DNA of 64,000 nucleotides, taken from contig NZ_JANIGO010000001.1 of NCBI RefSeq assembly GCF_024518835.1, positions 558,001 through 622,000 of the forward strand. The letters run 5' to 3'. Under the pieces are notes generated by a model. The model was given only the letters and a program-made list of their open reading frames with translations, had not been told where the DNA came from and did not search any database. The translations under genes and the position numbers were made by a program. Each line of letters begins with the position of its first letter. Positions within the stretch are counted from its first letter, which is position 1. Below, in pieces: positions 1 through 9,855 of the stretch. This DNA comes from Limnobacter humi. GTDB lineage: Bacteria; Pseudomonadota; Gammaproteobacteria; Burkholderiales; Burkholderiaceae_B.

Positions 1-161
1 GTCTCGCCCTTCATGGGGTTCGGCTTTTGGTGCTTCTTAACCACATTCACACCCTCAACAAGCAAATGCTCATCGTCGATGCGGGCCAACACAACCCCTT
101 TCTTGCCTTTAAACTTGCCAGTCAACACCAACACTTCGTCGCCTTTGCGGATTTTGTTCAT
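1..161 (-). CDS. rplX: 50S ribosomal protein L24 (5' part only)
   Basis: This is the N-terminal ~53 residues of L24; the rest lies beyond the left edge of the window. The protein starts [19 protein letters not shown], the KOW-type motif of L24, and continues with residues typical of the family ([15 protein letters not shown]). L24 is an early assembly protein that binds the 5' domain of 23S rRNA. The ATG at 159-161 lies 7 nt after the rplN stop, so the two are co-transcribed as the beginning of the spc operon. Only the cut-off makes it incomplete; no frameshift is seen. Confidence 0.95.
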   Translation of the reverse strand, partial: MNKIRKGDEVLVLTGKFKGKKGVVLARIDDEHLLVEGVNVVKKHQKPNPMKGE

Positions 162-168
162 ATTGACC

Positions 169-537
169 TCACAGAACCTCAGGCGCCAAAGACACGATCT
201 TCATGAATTTCTCATTCCGAAGCTCGCGAGTCACTGGGCCAAAAATACGGGTACCGATGGGCTCCAGCTTTGCATTCAGCAAAACGGCCGCATTGGAATC
301 GAATTTGATCAGCGCACCATCTGGGCGACGTACGCCTTTTGCAGTGCGAACTACAACTGCATTGTAAATTTCGCCTTTCTTGACACGGCCACGTGGGGCC
401 GCATCTTTGATGGACACCTTAATGATGTCGCCAATTCCGGCGTAACGGCGCTTGGAACCACCAAGAACCTTGATGCACATGACTGAGCGCGCACCCGTGT
501 TGTCGGCCACATCGAGCCGTGATTGCATTTGTATCAT
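169..537 (-). CDS. rplN: 50S ribosomal protein L14
   Basis: L14 is a 122-residue, full-length 23S rRNA-binding protein at the subunit interface. The start [17 protein letters not shown] and the internal [12 protein letters not shown] are diagnostic of the family, and the length equals the usual 122-123 aa. It is the first gene after a ~140-bp spacer that carries a good sigma70-like promoter (640-668), so it is the probable first gene of the spc operon, followed closely by rplX. Confidence 0.98.
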   Translation of the reverse strand: MIQMQSRLDVADNTGARSVMCIKVLGGSKRRYAGIGDIIKVSIKDAAPRGRVKKGEIYNAVVVRTAKGVRRPDGALIKFDSNAAVLLNAKLEPIGTRIFGPVTRELRNEKFMKIVSLAPEVL

Positions 538-639
538 GGATTGTCCTTACCAACTTAGCCGTTTTGGGCAACGCCTAGCGACGTCTTTTGCCATCAACTG
601 CCAGTCTTGGTCCCGCATGGGTTGAAAAGATAGCCTGCA

Positions 640-668
640 ATAATAGCAGGCTTGTACCACTCGATCAA
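640..668 (-). promoter_or_regulatory. Predicted sigma70 promoter of the spc operon (rplN)
   Basis: On the minus strand there is a -35 TTGATC (663-668), a 17-nt spacer and a -10 TATTAT (640-645), 4/6 and 5/6 matches to consensus. Transcription would start near 633, about 95 nt before the rplN ATG. The -10 sits in the 7-nt loop of a perfect inverted repeat AGCCTGC/GCAGGCT (632-652). In E. coli the spc promoter is also just upstream of rplN. The prediction is by eye only. Confidence 0.6.
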
Positions 669-675
669 GCGAAAA

Positions 676-948
676 TCAGATGACTTTCGCTTTCTCCAAC
701 ACTTTTGTCACACTCCAGGATTTTGTCTTGGAAATTGGACGACCTTCTGCGATTTCCACCAAGTCACCTTCAGTCACTTCATTGGATTCATCATGGGCGG
801 TGTATTTGTGGGTTTTGACGACATATTTGCCATACACAGGGTGTTTGATGCGGTTTTCAACGGCAACGACCACAGACTTGGTCATCTTGTCGCTCACCAC
901 ACGTCCCACCAGCGTACGCTTCAAACTTACTTTGGCTTCGGTGCTCAT
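676..948 (-). CDS. rpsQ: 30S ribosomal protein S17
   Basis: S17 is a 90-residue primary binding protein of the 16S rRNA 5' domain. The sequence contains [18 protein letters not shown] and a [19 protein letters not shown] stretch, both typical of S17. The start overlaps the rpmC stop by ATGA (945-948), which indicates translational coupling. It is the last gene of the S10 operon in this window; the following 138-bp spacer holds the promoter for the spc genes. Confidence 0.97.
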   Translation of the reverse strand: MSTEAKVSLKRTLVGRVVSDKMTKSVVVAVENRIKHPVYGKYVVKTHKYTAHDESNEVTEGDLVEIAEGRPISKTKSWSVTKVLEKAKVI

Positions 949-1139
949 GCGGACCTCTTCAACTGAGTCATCACTGTCTTCACACGTGCGATGTCTTTAC
1001 GTACTTTGGACAATTGGGAAGTATTGGACAACTGCTGTGTGGCTACCTGCATGCGCAGGGAAAACTGTGCACGCAGCAGATCCTCCAGCTCCTTGGTCAG
1101 TTCTGCTGCACTTTTACTGCGCAATTCAGACGCTTTCAT
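945..1139 (-). CDS. rpmC: 50S ribosomal protein L29
   Basis: L29 is a small helical-hairpin protein near the exit of the ribosomal tunnel. It has 64 residues, starting [18 protein letters not shown] and ending in the usual basic tail with [10 protein letters not shown]. Two consecutive ATG codons exist (1142 and 1139). The second is preferred because a GGAGG Shine-Dalgarno lies 6 nt before it but only 3 nt before the first. The gene directly follows the rplP stop and overlaps rpsQ by 4 nt. Confidence 0.95.
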   Translation of the reverse strand: MKASELRSKSAAELTKELEDLLRAQFSLRMQVATQQLSNTSQLSKVRKDIARVKTVMTQLKRSA

Positions 1140-1141
1140 CA

Positions 1142-1558
1142 TTAACCTCCAATCTGACGGGTTACGAACACCGTGCGCAATGGCAACTTGGCTGCGGCCA
1201 AGCGGAAAGCTTCCCGAGCGAGTTCTTCACTAACACCATCCATTTCGTAGAGCACCTTGCCGGGCTGAATCTCAGCAACGTAGTACTCCACGTTACCCTT
1301 ACCATTGCCCATACGAACTTCCGCAGGTTTGTTGGTAATCGGCTTGTCCGGGAACACTCGAATCCAGATTTTCCCGCCACGCTTGATGTGACGAACCATG
1401 GCTCGGCGTGCAGATTCGATCTGACGCGCGGTCAATCGGCCACGATCGGTCGATTTCAGTCCGAACTCACCAAAAGAAACATCGGCGCCACGTGTGGCCA
1501 GACCGGTGTTGCGGCCCTTGTGCTCTTTTCTATATTTGCGACGTGATGGCTGTAACAT
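1142..1558 (-). CDS. rplP: 50S ribosomal protein L16
   Basis: L16 is a late-assembly protein that helps shape the tRNA A-site region of 23S rRNA. The 138-aa product begins [19 protein letters not shown] and contains [14 protein letters not shown], both hallmarks of L16. ATG codons are tandem at 1561 and 1558. The second fits the AGGAG spacing and the family's MLQP start. The gene sits in the canonical rpsC-rplP-rpmC order. Confidence 0.97.
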   Translation of the reverse strand: MLQPSRRKYRKEHKGRNTGLATRGADVSFGEFGLKSTDRGRLTARQIESARRAMVRHIKRGGKIWIRVFPDKPITNKPAEVRMGNGKGNVEYYVAEIQPGKVLYEMDGVSEELAREAFRLAAAKLPLRTVFVTRQIGG

Positions 1559-1571
1559 CATGCGCTCCTAA

Positions 1572-2357
1572 TTACTGTTCAGCGGAAGATCCAGCGGATG
1601 CTTCCTCTTTGTTGGAACCACTTGCACCATCTTTACGAGGCTTGCGGGCACCCGTTGGACGAGATGATGGACGGCGTGGACGACGCTCTTCTTTTTCCTG
1701 CTCAACCGGCGCAGCAGCCACTTCACCGCGACCCAGGTTATCGCCTTTATAAACCCAGACTTTAATCCCGATGATGCCGTAGGTGGTCGCAGCTTCGCTA
1801 GTTGCGTAGTCGATATCAGCGCGCAGGGTATGCAAAGGCACACGACCTTCGCGATACCATTCTGTACGGGCGATTTCAATGCCGTTCAATCGGCCGGACG
1901 ACATGATCTTGATACCTTGGGCGCCCATGCGCATGGCGTTTTGCATCGCCCGCTTCATGGCACGGCGGAACATGATGCGCCGCTCGAGCTGCTGGGAAAT
2001 ACCGTCTGCGATCAATTGCGCATCAATCTCCGGCTTGCGAACTTCTTCGATGTTCACATGCACAGGTACACCGACCAACTTTTGGAGGCTGTTCTTCAAG
2101 ACCTCAATGTCTTCACCTTTCTTGCCAATCACCACACCCGGGCGAGCCGAATAAATGGTTACACGGGCATTCTTTGCAGGACGCTCGATCAGCACACGCG
2201 CGACAGAGGCGTTCTTCAGTTTCTTTTTCAGGTAATCGCGGACTTGAATGTCCTCGATCAACATTTGAGAAAACTCACGGTTGGACGCATACCAGCGAGA
2301 GGCCCAGTTACGAGAAACTGCCAGGCGAAAACCGGTTGGGTTAATTTTCTGACCCAT
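1572..2357 (-). CDS. rpsC: 30S ribosomal protein S3
   Basis: S3 lies at the mRNA entry channel and takes part in mRNA unwinding. The 261-aa protein starts [18 protein letters not shown], has the KH domain with [14 protein letters not shown] (about residues 75-90), and has the C-terminal S3 core. Roughly the last 45 residues form a charged low-complexity extension rich in E, R, P and S, longer than in E. coli S3 (233 aa). Such tails are common in Burkholderiales. It lies between rplV and rplP in the S10 operon. Confidence 0.98.
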   Translation of the reverse strand: MGQKINPTGFRLAVSRNWASRWYASNREFSQMLIEDIQVRDYLKKKLKNASVARVLIERPAKNARVTIYSARPGVVIGKKGEDIEVLKNSLQKLVGVPVHVNIEEVRKPEIDAQLIADGISQQLERRIMFRRAMKRAMQNAMRMGAQGIKIMSSGRLNGIEIARTEWYREGRVPLHTLRADIDYATSEAATTYGIIGIKVWVYKGDNLGRGEVAAAPVEQEKEERRPRRPSSRPTGARKPRKDGASGSNKEEASAGSSAEQ

Positions 2358-2366
2358 GAAACCCCC

Positions 2367-2696
2367 TTAATTACCAACCGTCACATAAATGTGACTGGTC
2401 TTCTTAGTAATACGATTGCCACGGCCTTTCGCGCGGGCTGTGAAGCGCTTGAGCACGGGACCCTCTTCAACGTAGATGGTCTTGACTTTCAGCTCATCCA
2501 CATCCGCACCATCATTGTGCTCCGCGTTGGCGATCGCGCTCTCCAGTACTTTCTTGACAATGAAAGCGGCCTTTTGAGGAGAGAAGGTCAGGATATTGAG
2601 CGCCTGATCCACTTTCTTACCGCGGATCAGGTCAGCAACCTGGCGACCGCGCTGTGGCGACATGCGCACACCTTTCAAAATTGCACGAGTTTCCAT
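2367..2696 (-). CDS. rplV: 50S ribosomal protein L22
   Basis: L22 binds all domains of 23S rRNA and extends a beta-hairpin into the exit tunnel. The 109-aa sequence starts [20 protein letters not shown] and ends with [17 protein letters not shown], the conserved loop region and C-terminus. The length is normal for the family (110 aa). It is placed between rpsS and rpsC with spacers of about 9 nt. Confidence 0.98.
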   Translation of the reverse strand: METRAILKGVRMSPQRGRQVADLIRGKKVDQALNILTFSPQKAAFIVKKVLESAIANAEHNDGADVDELKVKTIYVEEGPVLKRFTARAKGRGNRITKKTSHIYVTVGN

Positions 2697-2705
2697 GTTA
2701 TCCCC

Positions 2706-2981
2706 TTATCGCTTGGCCTTCTTGTCAGCCGCGTGCCCCTTGAAAGTGCGGGTGAGCGCAAATTCGCCGAGTTTGTGACCAACCATGTTTTCGTTGACAT
2801 ACACAGGCACATGTTGCTTACCGTTGTGTACTGCAATGGTCAGACCGATGAACTCTGGGAGCACGGTCGAACGACGGGACCAGGTTTTAATTGGACGCTT
2901 GTCCTTGGATGCAACTGCAGCCTCCACCTTTTTGATCAAGTGGGCGTCGCAGAAAGGACCTTTTTTCAATGAACGAGACAT
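2706..2981 (-). CDS. rpsS: 30S ribosomal protein S19
   Basis: S19 forms a complex with S13 in the head of the small subunit and contacts the A-site tRNA. The 91-aa product starts [19 protein letters not shown] and contains the strongly conserved [20 protein letters not shown] stretch. The length matches the family (92 aa). It follows rplB by 15 nt in standard S10 order. Confidence 0.98.
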   Translation of the reverse strand: MSRSLKKGPFCDAHLIKKVEAAVASKDKRPIKTWSRRSTVLPEFIGLTIAVHNGKQHVPVYVNENMVGHKLGEFALTRTFKGHAADKKAKR

Positions 2982-2996
2982 ATTTGCTTACCCCAC

Positions 2997-3824
2997 TTAG
3001 CGCTTGTGACGACGCTGAACGATCATGGTATCGGTGCGCTTGTTGGAGCGTGTGCGGTAGCCCTTTGTTGGCTGACCCCAAGGGCTCACTGGCACACGAC
3101 CTTCACCGGTCTTGCCCTCACCACCACCGTGCGGGTGGTCGATCGGGTTCATGGCTGTACCGCGAACAGTCGGGCGAATGCCCTTCCAACGCACAGCACC
3201 TGCCTTACCAATTTTGCGAAGGCTGTTTTCCTCGTTGCTGACCTCACCAATGGTGGCCCGGCATTCAATGTGAACACGCCGAATTTCACCGGAGCGCAGA
3301 CGCATCTGAGCGTAGGTGCCTTCTCGGGCCATCAACATGGCAGAACCACCAGCAGAGCGCGCCAGCTGCGCCCCTTTGCCGGGCAACATTTCTACGCAAT
3401 GCACTGTGGTACCCACGGGAATGTTGCGAATGGGCAATGTGTTACCCACTTTGATCGGCGCTTCGGAACCATTCAACAGGGTTTGACCCACCTGCAGACC
3501 ACGCGGCGCGATGATATAGGAACGCTGACCGTCGGCATAGCAGATCAGGGCAATGTGCGCAGTACGGTTCGGATCGTATTCGATCCGCTCAACCTTCGCA
3601 GGAATACCATCCTTGTTGCGCTTGAAGTCAACCAGGCGATAGTGCTGCTTGTGGCCGCCACCCTTGTGCCGAGTGGTGATGTGACCATTGTTGTTGCGGC
3701 CGGAGGTTTTGGACTGCGACTCGAGCAATGGCGCATAGGCTTCGCCCTTGTGCAGGTGCGGATGCACCACCTTGACCACACCACGACGACCGGGGGACGT
3801 TGGTTTGAGTTTAATCAATGGCAT
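2997..3824 (-). CDS. rplB: 50S ribosomal protein L2
   Basis: L2 is needed for subunit association and for peptidyl transferase centre organisation. The 275-aa sequence starts [19 protein letters not shown] and includes the C-terminal conserved [19 protein letters not shown], where the family's essential His lies (around residue 230). It ends with the [14 protein letters not shown] basic tail. The length matches E. coli L2 (273 aa). Its start is 1 nt from the rplW stop. Confidence 0.98.
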   Translation of the reverse strand: MPLIKLKPTSPGRRGVVKVVHPHLHKGEAYAPLLESQSKTSGRNNNGHITTRHKGGGHKQHYRLVDFKRNKDGIPAKVERIEYDPNRTAHIALICYADGQRSYIIAPRGLQVGQTLLNGSEAPIKVGNTLPIRNIPVGTTVHCVEMLPGKGAQLARSAGGSAMLMAREGTYAQMRLRSGEIRRVHIECRATIGEVSNEENSLRKIGKAGAVRWKGIRPTVRGTAMNPIDHPHGGGEGKTGEGRVPVSPWGQPTKGYRTRSNKRTDTMIVQRRHKR

Positions 3825-3825
3825 G

Positions 3826-4122
3826 TTACGCAGCCTCCGAGAAATTGATTTCCTGACCGGCTTTCAGTGCAACATAGGCCTTGCGGACGTCTGAACGACG
3901 ACCCATGGTGCGACCAAACCGCTTTTGCTTGCCGGCTTGATTGATCACGCGCACAGCCTCAACTTCAACCTTGAACAGCAACTCAACTGCCGCCTTGATC
4001 TCATCTTTGGTTGCAGTGGAGCACACCTTAAAAGCCACTTGCTCATGCTTGTCAGCCAGCATGGTGCTCTTTTCAGACACGATGGGGGCCAACAGAATTT
4101 TCATCAGACGCTGGGTGTTCAT
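3826..4122 (-). CDS. rplW: 50S ribosomal protein L23
   Basis: L23 sits at the tunnel exit and is the docking site for trigger factor and the signal recognition particle. The 98-aa sequence contains [15 protein letters not shown] near the N-terminus and [18 protein letters not shown] at the C-terminus, both typical. Its ATG overlaps the rplD stop (ATGA, 4119-4122), so translation is coupled. It is of normal length. Confidence 0.97.
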   Translation of the reverse strand: MNTQRLMKILLAPIVSEKSTMLADKHEQVAFKVCSTATKDEIKAAVELLFKVEVEAVRVINQAGKQKRFGRTMGRRSDVRKAYVALKAGQEINFSEAA

Positions 4123-4739
4123 GCGTACATCTCCTGCAGTTTGTCCAGCGCAGCACGAGTCACCACCACCTTCTTGAAGTAAATCAAGGAGAGCGGGTCG
4201 GCATAACGAGGCTCAACAATCGCCACGTTGGGCAGGTTACGAGAAGCGAGATACAGGTTTTCGTCTACGGAATCAACGATGATCAACACAGACTCAAAAC
4301 CCATGCTCTTGATCTTTTGATCCAGCAATTTGGTCTTGGGCGCTTCAAGTTGCATAGAATCCACAACCACCAGGCGCTCTTCACGACCCAACTGAGACAA
4401 GATGGAGCAAACGCCAGCACGGAACATTTTCTTGTTCAGCTTCTGGGTGAAATTTTCTTCCGGACGGTTCGGGAAAATCTGACCGCCTCCGCGCCACAAA
4501 GGGCTAGACACAGCACCCACACGGGCACGACCGGTCCCTTTCTGCTTCCAAGGCTTGCGCGTGGAAGCGCGAACTTCAGAGCGGTCTTTTTGAGCACGCG
4601 TGCCTTGACGCGCGTTGGCCTGATACGCGACCACCAACTGATGAATCAGCGGCTCGTTGTATTCACGACCAAAAACCACATCGGACACCTGAACAGTTTG
4701 AGAGGCCTGCCCAGAATCGCCAATTACTTTCAATTCCAT
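4119..4739 (-). CDS. rplD: 50S ribosomal protein L4
   Basis: L4 is an exit-tunnel protein; in E. coli it is also the autogenous repressor of the S10 operon. The 206-aa product starts [20 protein letters not shown] and contains [20 protein letters not shown], the tunnel-loop motif. An upstream in-frame start at 4814 would overlap rplC by 65 nt and add unrelated sequence, so the ATG at 4739 (with AGGAG about 6 nt upstream) is chosen. The stop overlaps the rplW start. Confidence 0.97.
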   Translation of the reverse strand: MELKVIGDSGQASQTVQVSDVVFGREYNEPLIHQLVVAYQANARQGTRAQKDRSEVRASTRKPWKQKGTGRARVGAVSSPLWRGGGQIFPNRPEENFTQKLNKKMFRAGVCSILSQLGREERLVVVDSMQLEAPKTKLLDQKIKSMGFESVLIIVDSVDENLYLASRNLPNVAIVEPRYADPLSLIYFKKVVVTRAALDKLQEMYA

Positions 4740-4749
4740 CAGGTTCTCC

Positions 4750-5394
4750 TTATGCCTTGGCCTTGACAGCCGGCTTGACCAGCAACTCACCGCCCTTGGA
4801 ACCCGGAACAGCACCCTTGATCAGGAGCAGACCGCGCTCTGCGTCCACGCGAACCACTTCCAGGTTTTGCGTGGTGCGGTTGACATTACCCAATTGACCG
4901 GCCATGCGCTTACCAGGAAACACACGACCCGGATCCTGGGCCATACCAATCGAACCAGGCGCGTTGTGTGACACGGAGTTACCGTGAGATGCACGCTGTG
5001 AACTGAAATGGTGACGCTTGATGGAACCTGAAAAGCCCTTACCCTGGGTCACACCGCTAACATCCACCTTTTGACCAACGGAAAAAATTTCCACAGATAC
5101 AGGCGCACCAACTTGCAACTCGGCAAGCTTTGCGGCATCGACGGTGAACTCAACCAAGGAAGAGGCGGCTTCGATGGAAGCCTTGGCATAGTGACCCGCT
5201 TGCGCCTTGGCCACACGGGTGGGGCGACGGGATCCGTAGGCCAGCTGAACAGCTGTGTAGCCGTCCGTTTCAATCGTTTTGAGCTGCGCAACGCGGTTAG
5301 ACGACACATCAACAACAGTGACGGGCACCGAGACACCCGCTTCCGTAAAGATGCGCATCATGCCGATCTTGCGACCAATAAGGCCTAGACTCAT
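4750..5394 (-). CDS. rplC: 50S ribosomal protein L3
   Basis: L3 is one of the two assembly-initiator proteins of the 50S subunit. The 214-aa protein starts [20 protein letters not shown] and carries the extended loop with [20 protein letters not shown] followed by [17 protein letters not shown], the part that reaches the peptidyl transferase centre; the Gln targeted for methylation lies in such a GNS/Q region. It follows rpsJ after 110 bp, an unusually long gap for the S10 operon, with a promoter-like site and a hairpin. Confidence 0.97.
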   Translation of the reverse strand: MSLGLIGRKIGMMRIFTEAGVSVPVTVVDVSSNRVAQLKTIETDGYTAVQLAYGSRRPTRVAKAQAGHYAKASIEAASSLVEFTVDAAKLAELQVGAPVSVEIFSVGQKVDVSGVTQGKGFSGSIKRHHFSSQRASHGNSVSHNAPGSIGMAQDPGRVFPGKRMAGQLGNVNRTTQNLEVVRVDAERGLLLIKGAVPGSKGGELLVKPAVKAKA

Positions 5395-5444
5395 GATTTC
5401 TCCAATTTCGGCTGCGATTGGCCGAATGATAAAATTCTCTTGAA

Positions 5445-5464
5445 CTTACCTTTTTTAAGGTAAG
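5445..5464 (-). promoter_or_regulatory. Perfect stem-loop in the rplC leader
   Basis: This is an inverted repeat CTTACCTT/AAGGTAAG, an 8-bp stem with an A4 loop on the transcribed strand. It lies about 50 nt before the rplC start and downstream of the predicted rplC promoter, so it would be in the leader RNA. It has no U-run directly after it, so it is more likely a leader structure or RNA-processing site than a terminator. Confidence 0.4.
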
Positions 5465-5470
5465 CCCATG

Positions 5471-5499
5471 AGTATATTCACAAATCGAATTTACTGCAA
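5471..5499 (-). promoter_or_regulatory. Possible internal promoter before rplC
   Basis: On the minus strand there is a -35-like TTGCAG (5494-5499), a 17-nt spacer and a -10 TATACT (5471-5476, 5/6). The -35 match is weak (3/6) but the spacing is ideal and the site lies in the only sizeable gap of the S10 operon. The -35 element lies in a duplicated copy of the rpsJ 3' end (repeat TTTACTGCAAC at 5490-5500 and 5504-5514). Confidence 0.4.
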
Positions 5500-5504
5500 C
5501 TGTT

Positions 5505-5816
5505 TTACTGCAACTTAATTTCGACGTCCACACCAGCTGGCAAATCCAGTTTCATCAGCGCATCCACGGTTTTGTCGGTGGGGTCCACAATATCCATCAG
5601 ACGCTGATGCGTGCGAATTTCGAATTGGTCGCGGGATGTTTTATTAACGTGGGGGGAACGCAGAATGTCGAAGCGCTTCATGCGAGTGGGCAGGGGCACT
5701 GGGCCCTTCACAACCGCACCGGTGCGCTTGGCAGTCTCAACGATCTCCAGCGCGGACTGGTCGATCAGTTTGTAATCAAACGCCTTCAGGCGGATGCGAA
5801 TTTTCTGGTTGTTCAT
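5505..5816 (-). CDS. rpsJ: 30S ribosomal protein S10 (NusE)
   Basis: S10 is a component of the 30S head and, as NusE, a partner of NusB and NusG in transcription antitermination and in coupling transcription to translation. The 103-aa sequence starts [19 protein letters not shown] and contains [14 protein letters not shown] and [17 protein letters not shown], all conserved. It is the first gene of the S10 operon and lies directly after the terminator of the upstream tuf, yet no convincing promoter is seen in the ~50 nt between. Confidence 0.98.
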   Translation of the reverse strand: MNNQKIRIRLKAFDYKLIDQSALEIVETAKRTGAVVKGPVPLPTRMKRFDILRSPHVNKTSRDQFEIRTHQRLMDIVDPTDKTVDALMKLDLPAGVDVEIKLQ

Positions 5817-5865
5817 GTTGAATCCTAAAGAGCACAGAGTGTGACCGCTACACGCAGCTCACCTC

Positions 5866-5899
5866 AAAAAAGCCGGCGATTCCAAAGAGGAGTCGCCGG
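5866..5899 (-). terminator. Intrinsic terminator after tuf (copy near S10)
   Basis: The 7-bp stem CCGGCGA/TCGCCGG (5873-5879 and 5893-5899) is followed on the minus strand by C and a six-U run (5866-5871). It lies 10 nt after the tuf stop. It should end str-operon transcripts at least partly before rpsJ. Confidence 0.8.
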
Positions 5900-5908
5900 A
5901 GTCTACCT

Positions 5909-7099
5909 TTACTTCGTAATCTTGGCAACCACGCCGGCGCCCACTGTGCGGCCGCCTTCACGGATCGCAAAGCGCAGACCTTCTTCCATCGCGATCGGGG
6001 CAATCAGCTCCACGTTGATGGACACGTTGTCACCTGGCAACACCATCTCTTTGTCAGCTGGCAGGCTGATCGAGCCAGTCACGTCCGTTGTACGGAAGTA
6101 GAACTGGGGACGGTAGTTGTTGAAGAATGGTGTGTGACGACCGCCTTCTTCCTTGGACAGCACATACACCTCAGCGGTGAAGCCTGTGTGTGGCTTGATT
6201 GAACCGGGCTTGCACAGCACTTGGCCACGCTCCACTTCTTCACGCTTGGTACCGCGCAGCAGTACACCCACGTTGTCGCCCGCTTGACCTTGGTCCAGCA
6301 GCTTGCGGAACATTTCCACACCAGTACAAGTGGTCTTGACCGTGTCTTTGATACCCACGATTTCGATTTCTTCGCCAACCTTCACAACGCCACGCTCGAT
6401 ACGGCCTGTTACCACGGTACCGCGACCGGAGATGGAGAACACGTCTTCGATGGGCATCAGGAATGCGCCGTCCACCGCACGCTCGGGCGTGGGGATGTAG
6501 CTATCCAGGGCTGCGGCCAGGGCCTTGATGGCACCTTCGCCCAGCTCGCCCGCGTCGCCTTCCAGGGCCAGCTTGGCCGAACCCTTGATAATGGGCACGT
6601 CGTCGCCTGGGAAGTCATAGGAAGACAGCAATTCGCGCACTTCCATTTCAACCAGTTCCAGCAGCTCGGCGTCGTCCACCATGTCGCACTTGTTCAGGAA
6701 CACGATGATGTAAGGAACACCCACCTGGCGGGCCAGCAGGATGTGCTCACGAGTCTGGGGCATGGGGCCGTCAGCGGCCGAGCACACCAGAATCGCGCCG
6801 TCCATCTGCGCTGCACCAGTAATCATGTTCTTTACATAGTCAGCGTGACCTGGACAGTCCACGTGGGCGTAGTGACGTGTTTCTGTCTCGTACTCAACGT
6901 GTGCTGTGTTGATGGTAATACCACGGGCCTTTTCTTCAGGAGCCGCATCAATCTGGTCGTAACCCTTGGCTTCACCACCAATCAGGCGCGCCAACACCGT
7001 TGTGATCGCCGCTGTCAGTGTCGTCTTGCCATGGTCCACGTGACCAATCGTTCCAACGTTTACGTGCGGCTTCTTACGCTCAAACTTTTCTTTTGCCAT
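5909..7099 (-). CDS. tuf: Elongation factor Tu (copy 1, str operon)
   Basis: EF-Tu is the GTPase that delivers aminoacyl-tRNA to the ribosomal A site. The 396-aa sequence has G1 GHVDHGKT (residues ~19-26), G3 DCPGHADY (~81-88) and G4 NKCD (~136-139), then the two beta-barrel domains. It ends [11 protein letters not shown]. It follows fusA by 31 nt and is ended by an intrinsic terminator. It appears identical, base for base, to the second copy at 22435-23625, with the identity stopping exactly at the start and stop codons. Confidence 0.98.
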   Translation of the reverse strand: MAKEKFERKKPHVNVGTIGHVDHGKTTLTAAITTVLARLIGGEAKGYDQIDAAPEEKARGITINTAHVEYETETRHYAHVDCPGHADYVKNMITGAAQMDGAILVCSAADGPMPQTREHILLARQVGVPYIIVFLNKCDMVDDAELLELVEMEVRELLSSYDFPGDDVPIIKGSAKLALEGDAGELGEGAIKALAAALDSYIPTPERAVDGAFLMPIEDVFSISGRGTVVTGRIERGVVKVGEEIEIVGIKDTVKTTCTGVEMFRKLLDQGQAGDNVGVLLRGTKREEVERGQVLCKPGSIKPHTGFTAEVYVLSKEEGGRHTPFFNNYRPQFYFRTTDVTGSISLPADKEMVLPGDNVSINVELIAPIAMEEGLRFAIREGGRTVGAGVVAKITK

Positions 7100-7130
7100 T
7101 GCAAATACCTCTCGATTCTTTAGATGTCAA

Positions 7131-9233
7131 TTACTTGGCGCGGGCGCTGATCACAGCGTCTGCAACGTTCTTGGGCGCTTCGGAATAGTGCTTGAATTCC
7201 ATGGTGTAGGTTGCGCGACCCTGCGTCAGCGAACGCAGTGTTGTGGCGTAACCGAACATTTCAGCCAACGGCACTTCAGCTTTGATCGCCTTGCCGCCAC
7301 CCACCATGTCGTCCATTCCCTGAACCACACCACGACGTGAGGACAAGTCGCCCATCACGGTACCGGCGTAGTCTTCCGGTGTTTCCACTTCCACAGCCAT
7401 CATCGGTTCCAGCAGAACTGGGCTGGCTCGACGCATACCTTCCTTGAAACCCATGGAGGCAGCAATCTTGAAAGCCTGTTCGTTGGAGTCCACGTCGTGG
7501 TAGGAACCGAAGTGCAAAGCCACTTTCACGTCAACCACTGGGTAACCGGCCAACACGCCGTTGGACAGGGATTCTTCAATACCCTTTTGAACGGCGGGGA
7601 TGTATTCGCGGGGAACCACACCACCTTTGATCTCGTCCAGGAACTCAAAGCCCTTGCCTGCTTCGTTGGGTTCAACACGCAGAACAACATGACCGTACTG
7701 ACCACGACCACCAGACTGACGAACGAACTTGCCTTCCACTTCCTTGACGGAATTGCGAATGGTTTCGCGGTAAGCCACCTGTGGCTTACCCACGTTGGCT
7801 TCAACGCCAAATTCGCGCTTCATTCGGTCGATAATAATTTCCAGGTGCAATTCGCCCATACCGGCGATGATGGTCTGACCGGATTCTTCGTCAGTGCGCA
7901 CACGGAAAGAAGGATCTTCTGCTGCCAAACGGCCCAGTGCGATACCCATCTTTTCCTGGTCAGCCTTGGTTTTGGGCTCCACGGCCTGTGCAATCACAGG
8001 CTCGGGGAACACCATGCGCTCCAAGGTGATGATGGCGGAAGGATCACACAGGGTTTCACCGGTGGTCACTTCTTTCAAGCCCACACAAGCAGCGATGTCA
8101 CCCGCGCGAATTTCTTCCACTTCCTGACGGTTGTTGGCGTGCATCTGAACGATACGGCCGATGCGCTCTTTCTTGCCCTTGACCGGGTTGTAGACGGAGT
8201 CGCCCTTGTTGAGCACACCGGAATACACGCGCACGAAGGTCAGTTGACCCACGAATGGGTCAGTCATCAACTTGAACGCCAAAGCGGACAGCTTTTCTTC
8301 GTCGCTGGCTTGACGGGATACAGGCTGCTCGTCCTCGTCCATACCAGACACGGGTGGAATATCCACTGGGGACGGCAGGAATTCAATCACAGCGTCCAGC
8401 ATGCGCTGAACACCCTTGTTCTTGAATGCGGTACCGCACAGCATGGGCTGAATTTCAGTGGAGATGGTGCGCGTACGCAAGCCGAGCTTGATCTCGTCTT
8501 CGGACAGATCACCTTCTTCCAGGTACTTGTTCATCAGGTCTTCGGATGCTTCTGCAGCAGCCTCAACCATTTCGCTGCGCCACTTGGTGGCATCTGCCTG
8601 CAAGTGCGCAGGGATGTCACGGTATTCGAACTTCATGCCCTGAGAGGCTTCGTCCCAAATGATGGCTTTCATCTTGATCAGGTCCACCACGCCTTCGAAG
8701 TTGTCTTCGGCGCCGATGGGGATCACGATGGGCACTGGATTGGCACGCAGGCGCAACTTCATCTGGTCATAAACCTTGAAGAAGTTGGCACCCGTGCGGT
8801 CCATTTTGTTCACAAAGGCCAAACGCGGCACTTTGTACTTGTTGGCCTGACGCCACACGGTTTCAGACTGGGGCTGAACACCACCCACCGCGCAATACAC
8901 CATACAGGCACCATCCAGCACACGCATGGAACGCTCTACTTCGATCGTGAAGTCCACGTGCCCGGGGGTGTCAATGATGTTGAAACGGTGTTCTGCGAAG
9001 TTCATGTCCATGCCCTTCCAGAAGCAAGTGGTTGCAGCGGACGTGATGGTAATACCACGCTCCTGCTCTTGTTCCATCCAGTCCATGGTGGCCGCACCGT
9101 CATGCACTTCACCGATTTTGTGGTTTACGCCGGTGTAGTACAGAATACGTTCGGTCGTGGTGGTCTTTCCGGCGTCAATGTGCGCCGAAATACCAATGTT
9201 GCGATATCGCTCAATGGGCGTCTTACGAGCCAT
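7131..9233 (-). CDS. fusA: Elongation factor G
   Basis: EF-G is the translocation GTPase and, with the recycling factor, acts in ribosome recycling. The 700-aa protein starts [20 protein letters not shown] and has P-loop AHIDAGKTT (~17-25), G3 DTPGHVDFT (~88-96), NKMDR (~142-146), then domains II-V with RGQYGHV in domain IV. The length is typical (about 700). It is third in the str operon rpsL-rpsG-fusA-tuf with an 18-nt spacer from rpsG. Confidence 0.98.
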   Translation of the reverse strand: MARKTPIERYRNIGISAHIDAGKTTTTERILYYTGVNHKIGEVHDGAATMDWMEQEQERGITITSAATTCFWKGMDMNFAEHRFNIIDTPGHVDFTIEVERSMRVLDGACMVYCAVGGVQPQSETVWRQANKYKVPRLAFVNKMDRTGANFFKVYDQMKLRLRANPVPIVIPIGAEDNFEGVVDLIKMKAIIWDEASQGMKFEYRDIPAHLQADATKWRSEMVEAAAEASEDLMNKYLEEGDLSEDEIKLGLRTRTISTEIQPMLCGTAFKNKGVQRMLDAVIEFLPSPVDIPPVSGMDEDEQPVSRQASDEEKLSALAFKLMTDPFVGQLTFVRVYSGVLNKGDSVYNPVKGKKERIGRIVQMHANNRQEVEEIRAGDIAACVGLKEVTTGETLCDPSAIITLERMVFPEPVIAQAVEPKTKADQEKMGIALGRLAAEDPSFRVRTDEESGQTIIAGMGELHLEIIIDRMKREFGVEANVGKPQVAYRETIRNSVKEVEGKFVRQSGGRGQYGHVVLRVEPNEAGKGFEFLDEIKGGVVPREYIPAVQKGIEESLSNGVLAGYPVVDVKVALHFGSYHDVDSNEQAFKIAASMGFKEGMRRASPVLLEPMMAVEVETPEDYAGTVMGDLSSRRGVVQGMDDMVGGGKAIKAEVPLAEMFGYATTLRSLTQGRATYTMEFKHYSEAPKNVADAVISARAK

Positions 9234-9251
9234 TTGCTACTCCAGAGAAAT

Positions 9252-9722
9252 TTAGAATCGGAAATGCGAGAATGCCTTGTTGGCTTCAGCCATGCGGTGT
9301 ACTTCATCGCGCTTCTTCATCGCGCCACCACGGCCTTCTGCAGCTTCCAACAATTCGCCAGCCAGGCGCAGATCCATCGATTTTTCACTGCGCTTCTTGG
9401 CGGCTTCACGAACCCAACGCATGGCCAGCGCCAGACGACGGGAGGGACGAACTTCCACCGGAACTTGGTAGTTCGCACCGCCCACACGGCGGGACTTCAC
9501 TTCAACAACAGGTTTCACGTTGTTGATGGCTGAGTTGAACACTTCGAGAGGGTCTTTGCCGGCCTTGGTGGAGATGCTGTCAAAAGCACCGTACACAATG
9601 CGCTCAGCAACCGCTTTCTTGCCAGAGAGCATGATCACGTTCATGAACTTGGCAACTTCGGTGCTTTGAAACTTTGGATCTGGCAGCACTTCTCTGCGCT
9701 GCACTTCGCGACGACGTGGCAT
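9252..9722 (-). CDS. rpsG: 30S ribosomal protein S7
   Basis: S7 nucleates the 3' domain of 16S rRNA; in E. coli it regulates the str operon. The 156-aa sequence starts [18 protein letters not shown] and has [16 protein letters not shown] and [11 protein letters not shown], typical of S7. The length equals the family's usual 156 aa. It is separated from rpsL by 133 bp containing small inverted repeats, a possible S7-type translational control region. Confidence 0.98.
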   Translation of the reverse strand: MPRRREVQRREVLPDPKFQSTEVAKFMNVIMLSGKKAVAERIVYGAFDSISTKAGKDPLEVFNSAINNVKPVVEVKSRRVGGANYQVPVEVRPSRRLALAMRWVREAAKKRSEKSMDLRLAGELLEAAEGRGGAMKKRDEVHRMAEANKAFSHFRF

Positions 9723-9855
9723 TTTCTATTCCTTTATCTTCAGCGCGGGCCTACAAGCCCACTATTGCATCTGCTTACTCGACCCACCCATGTGGGCCGC
9801 ACGGAATGCGGTTGATTTTAAAGCGGGGCGGTGACGCCTGTGTTGAACACAGACA
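9723..9855 (-). promoter_or_regulatory. rpsL-rpsG intercistronic region with hairpins
   Basis: This 133-bp spacer has no ORF. On the transcribed strand several short stems are visible: CTGTGTT/AACACAG, CCGCA/TGCGG and GGGC/GCCC, followed by AAGGA before the rpsG ATG. In E. coli the S12-S7 intercistronic RNA is bound by S7 for autogenous control. A similar function is plausible here by position only. Confidence 0.4.

Noticed and set aside
7497-9533. A 678-codon open frame on the plus strand
   Set aside because: It lies entirely opposite fusA and rpsG; it is His/Phe-rich as expected of the antisense of a GC-biased gene and has no family match.
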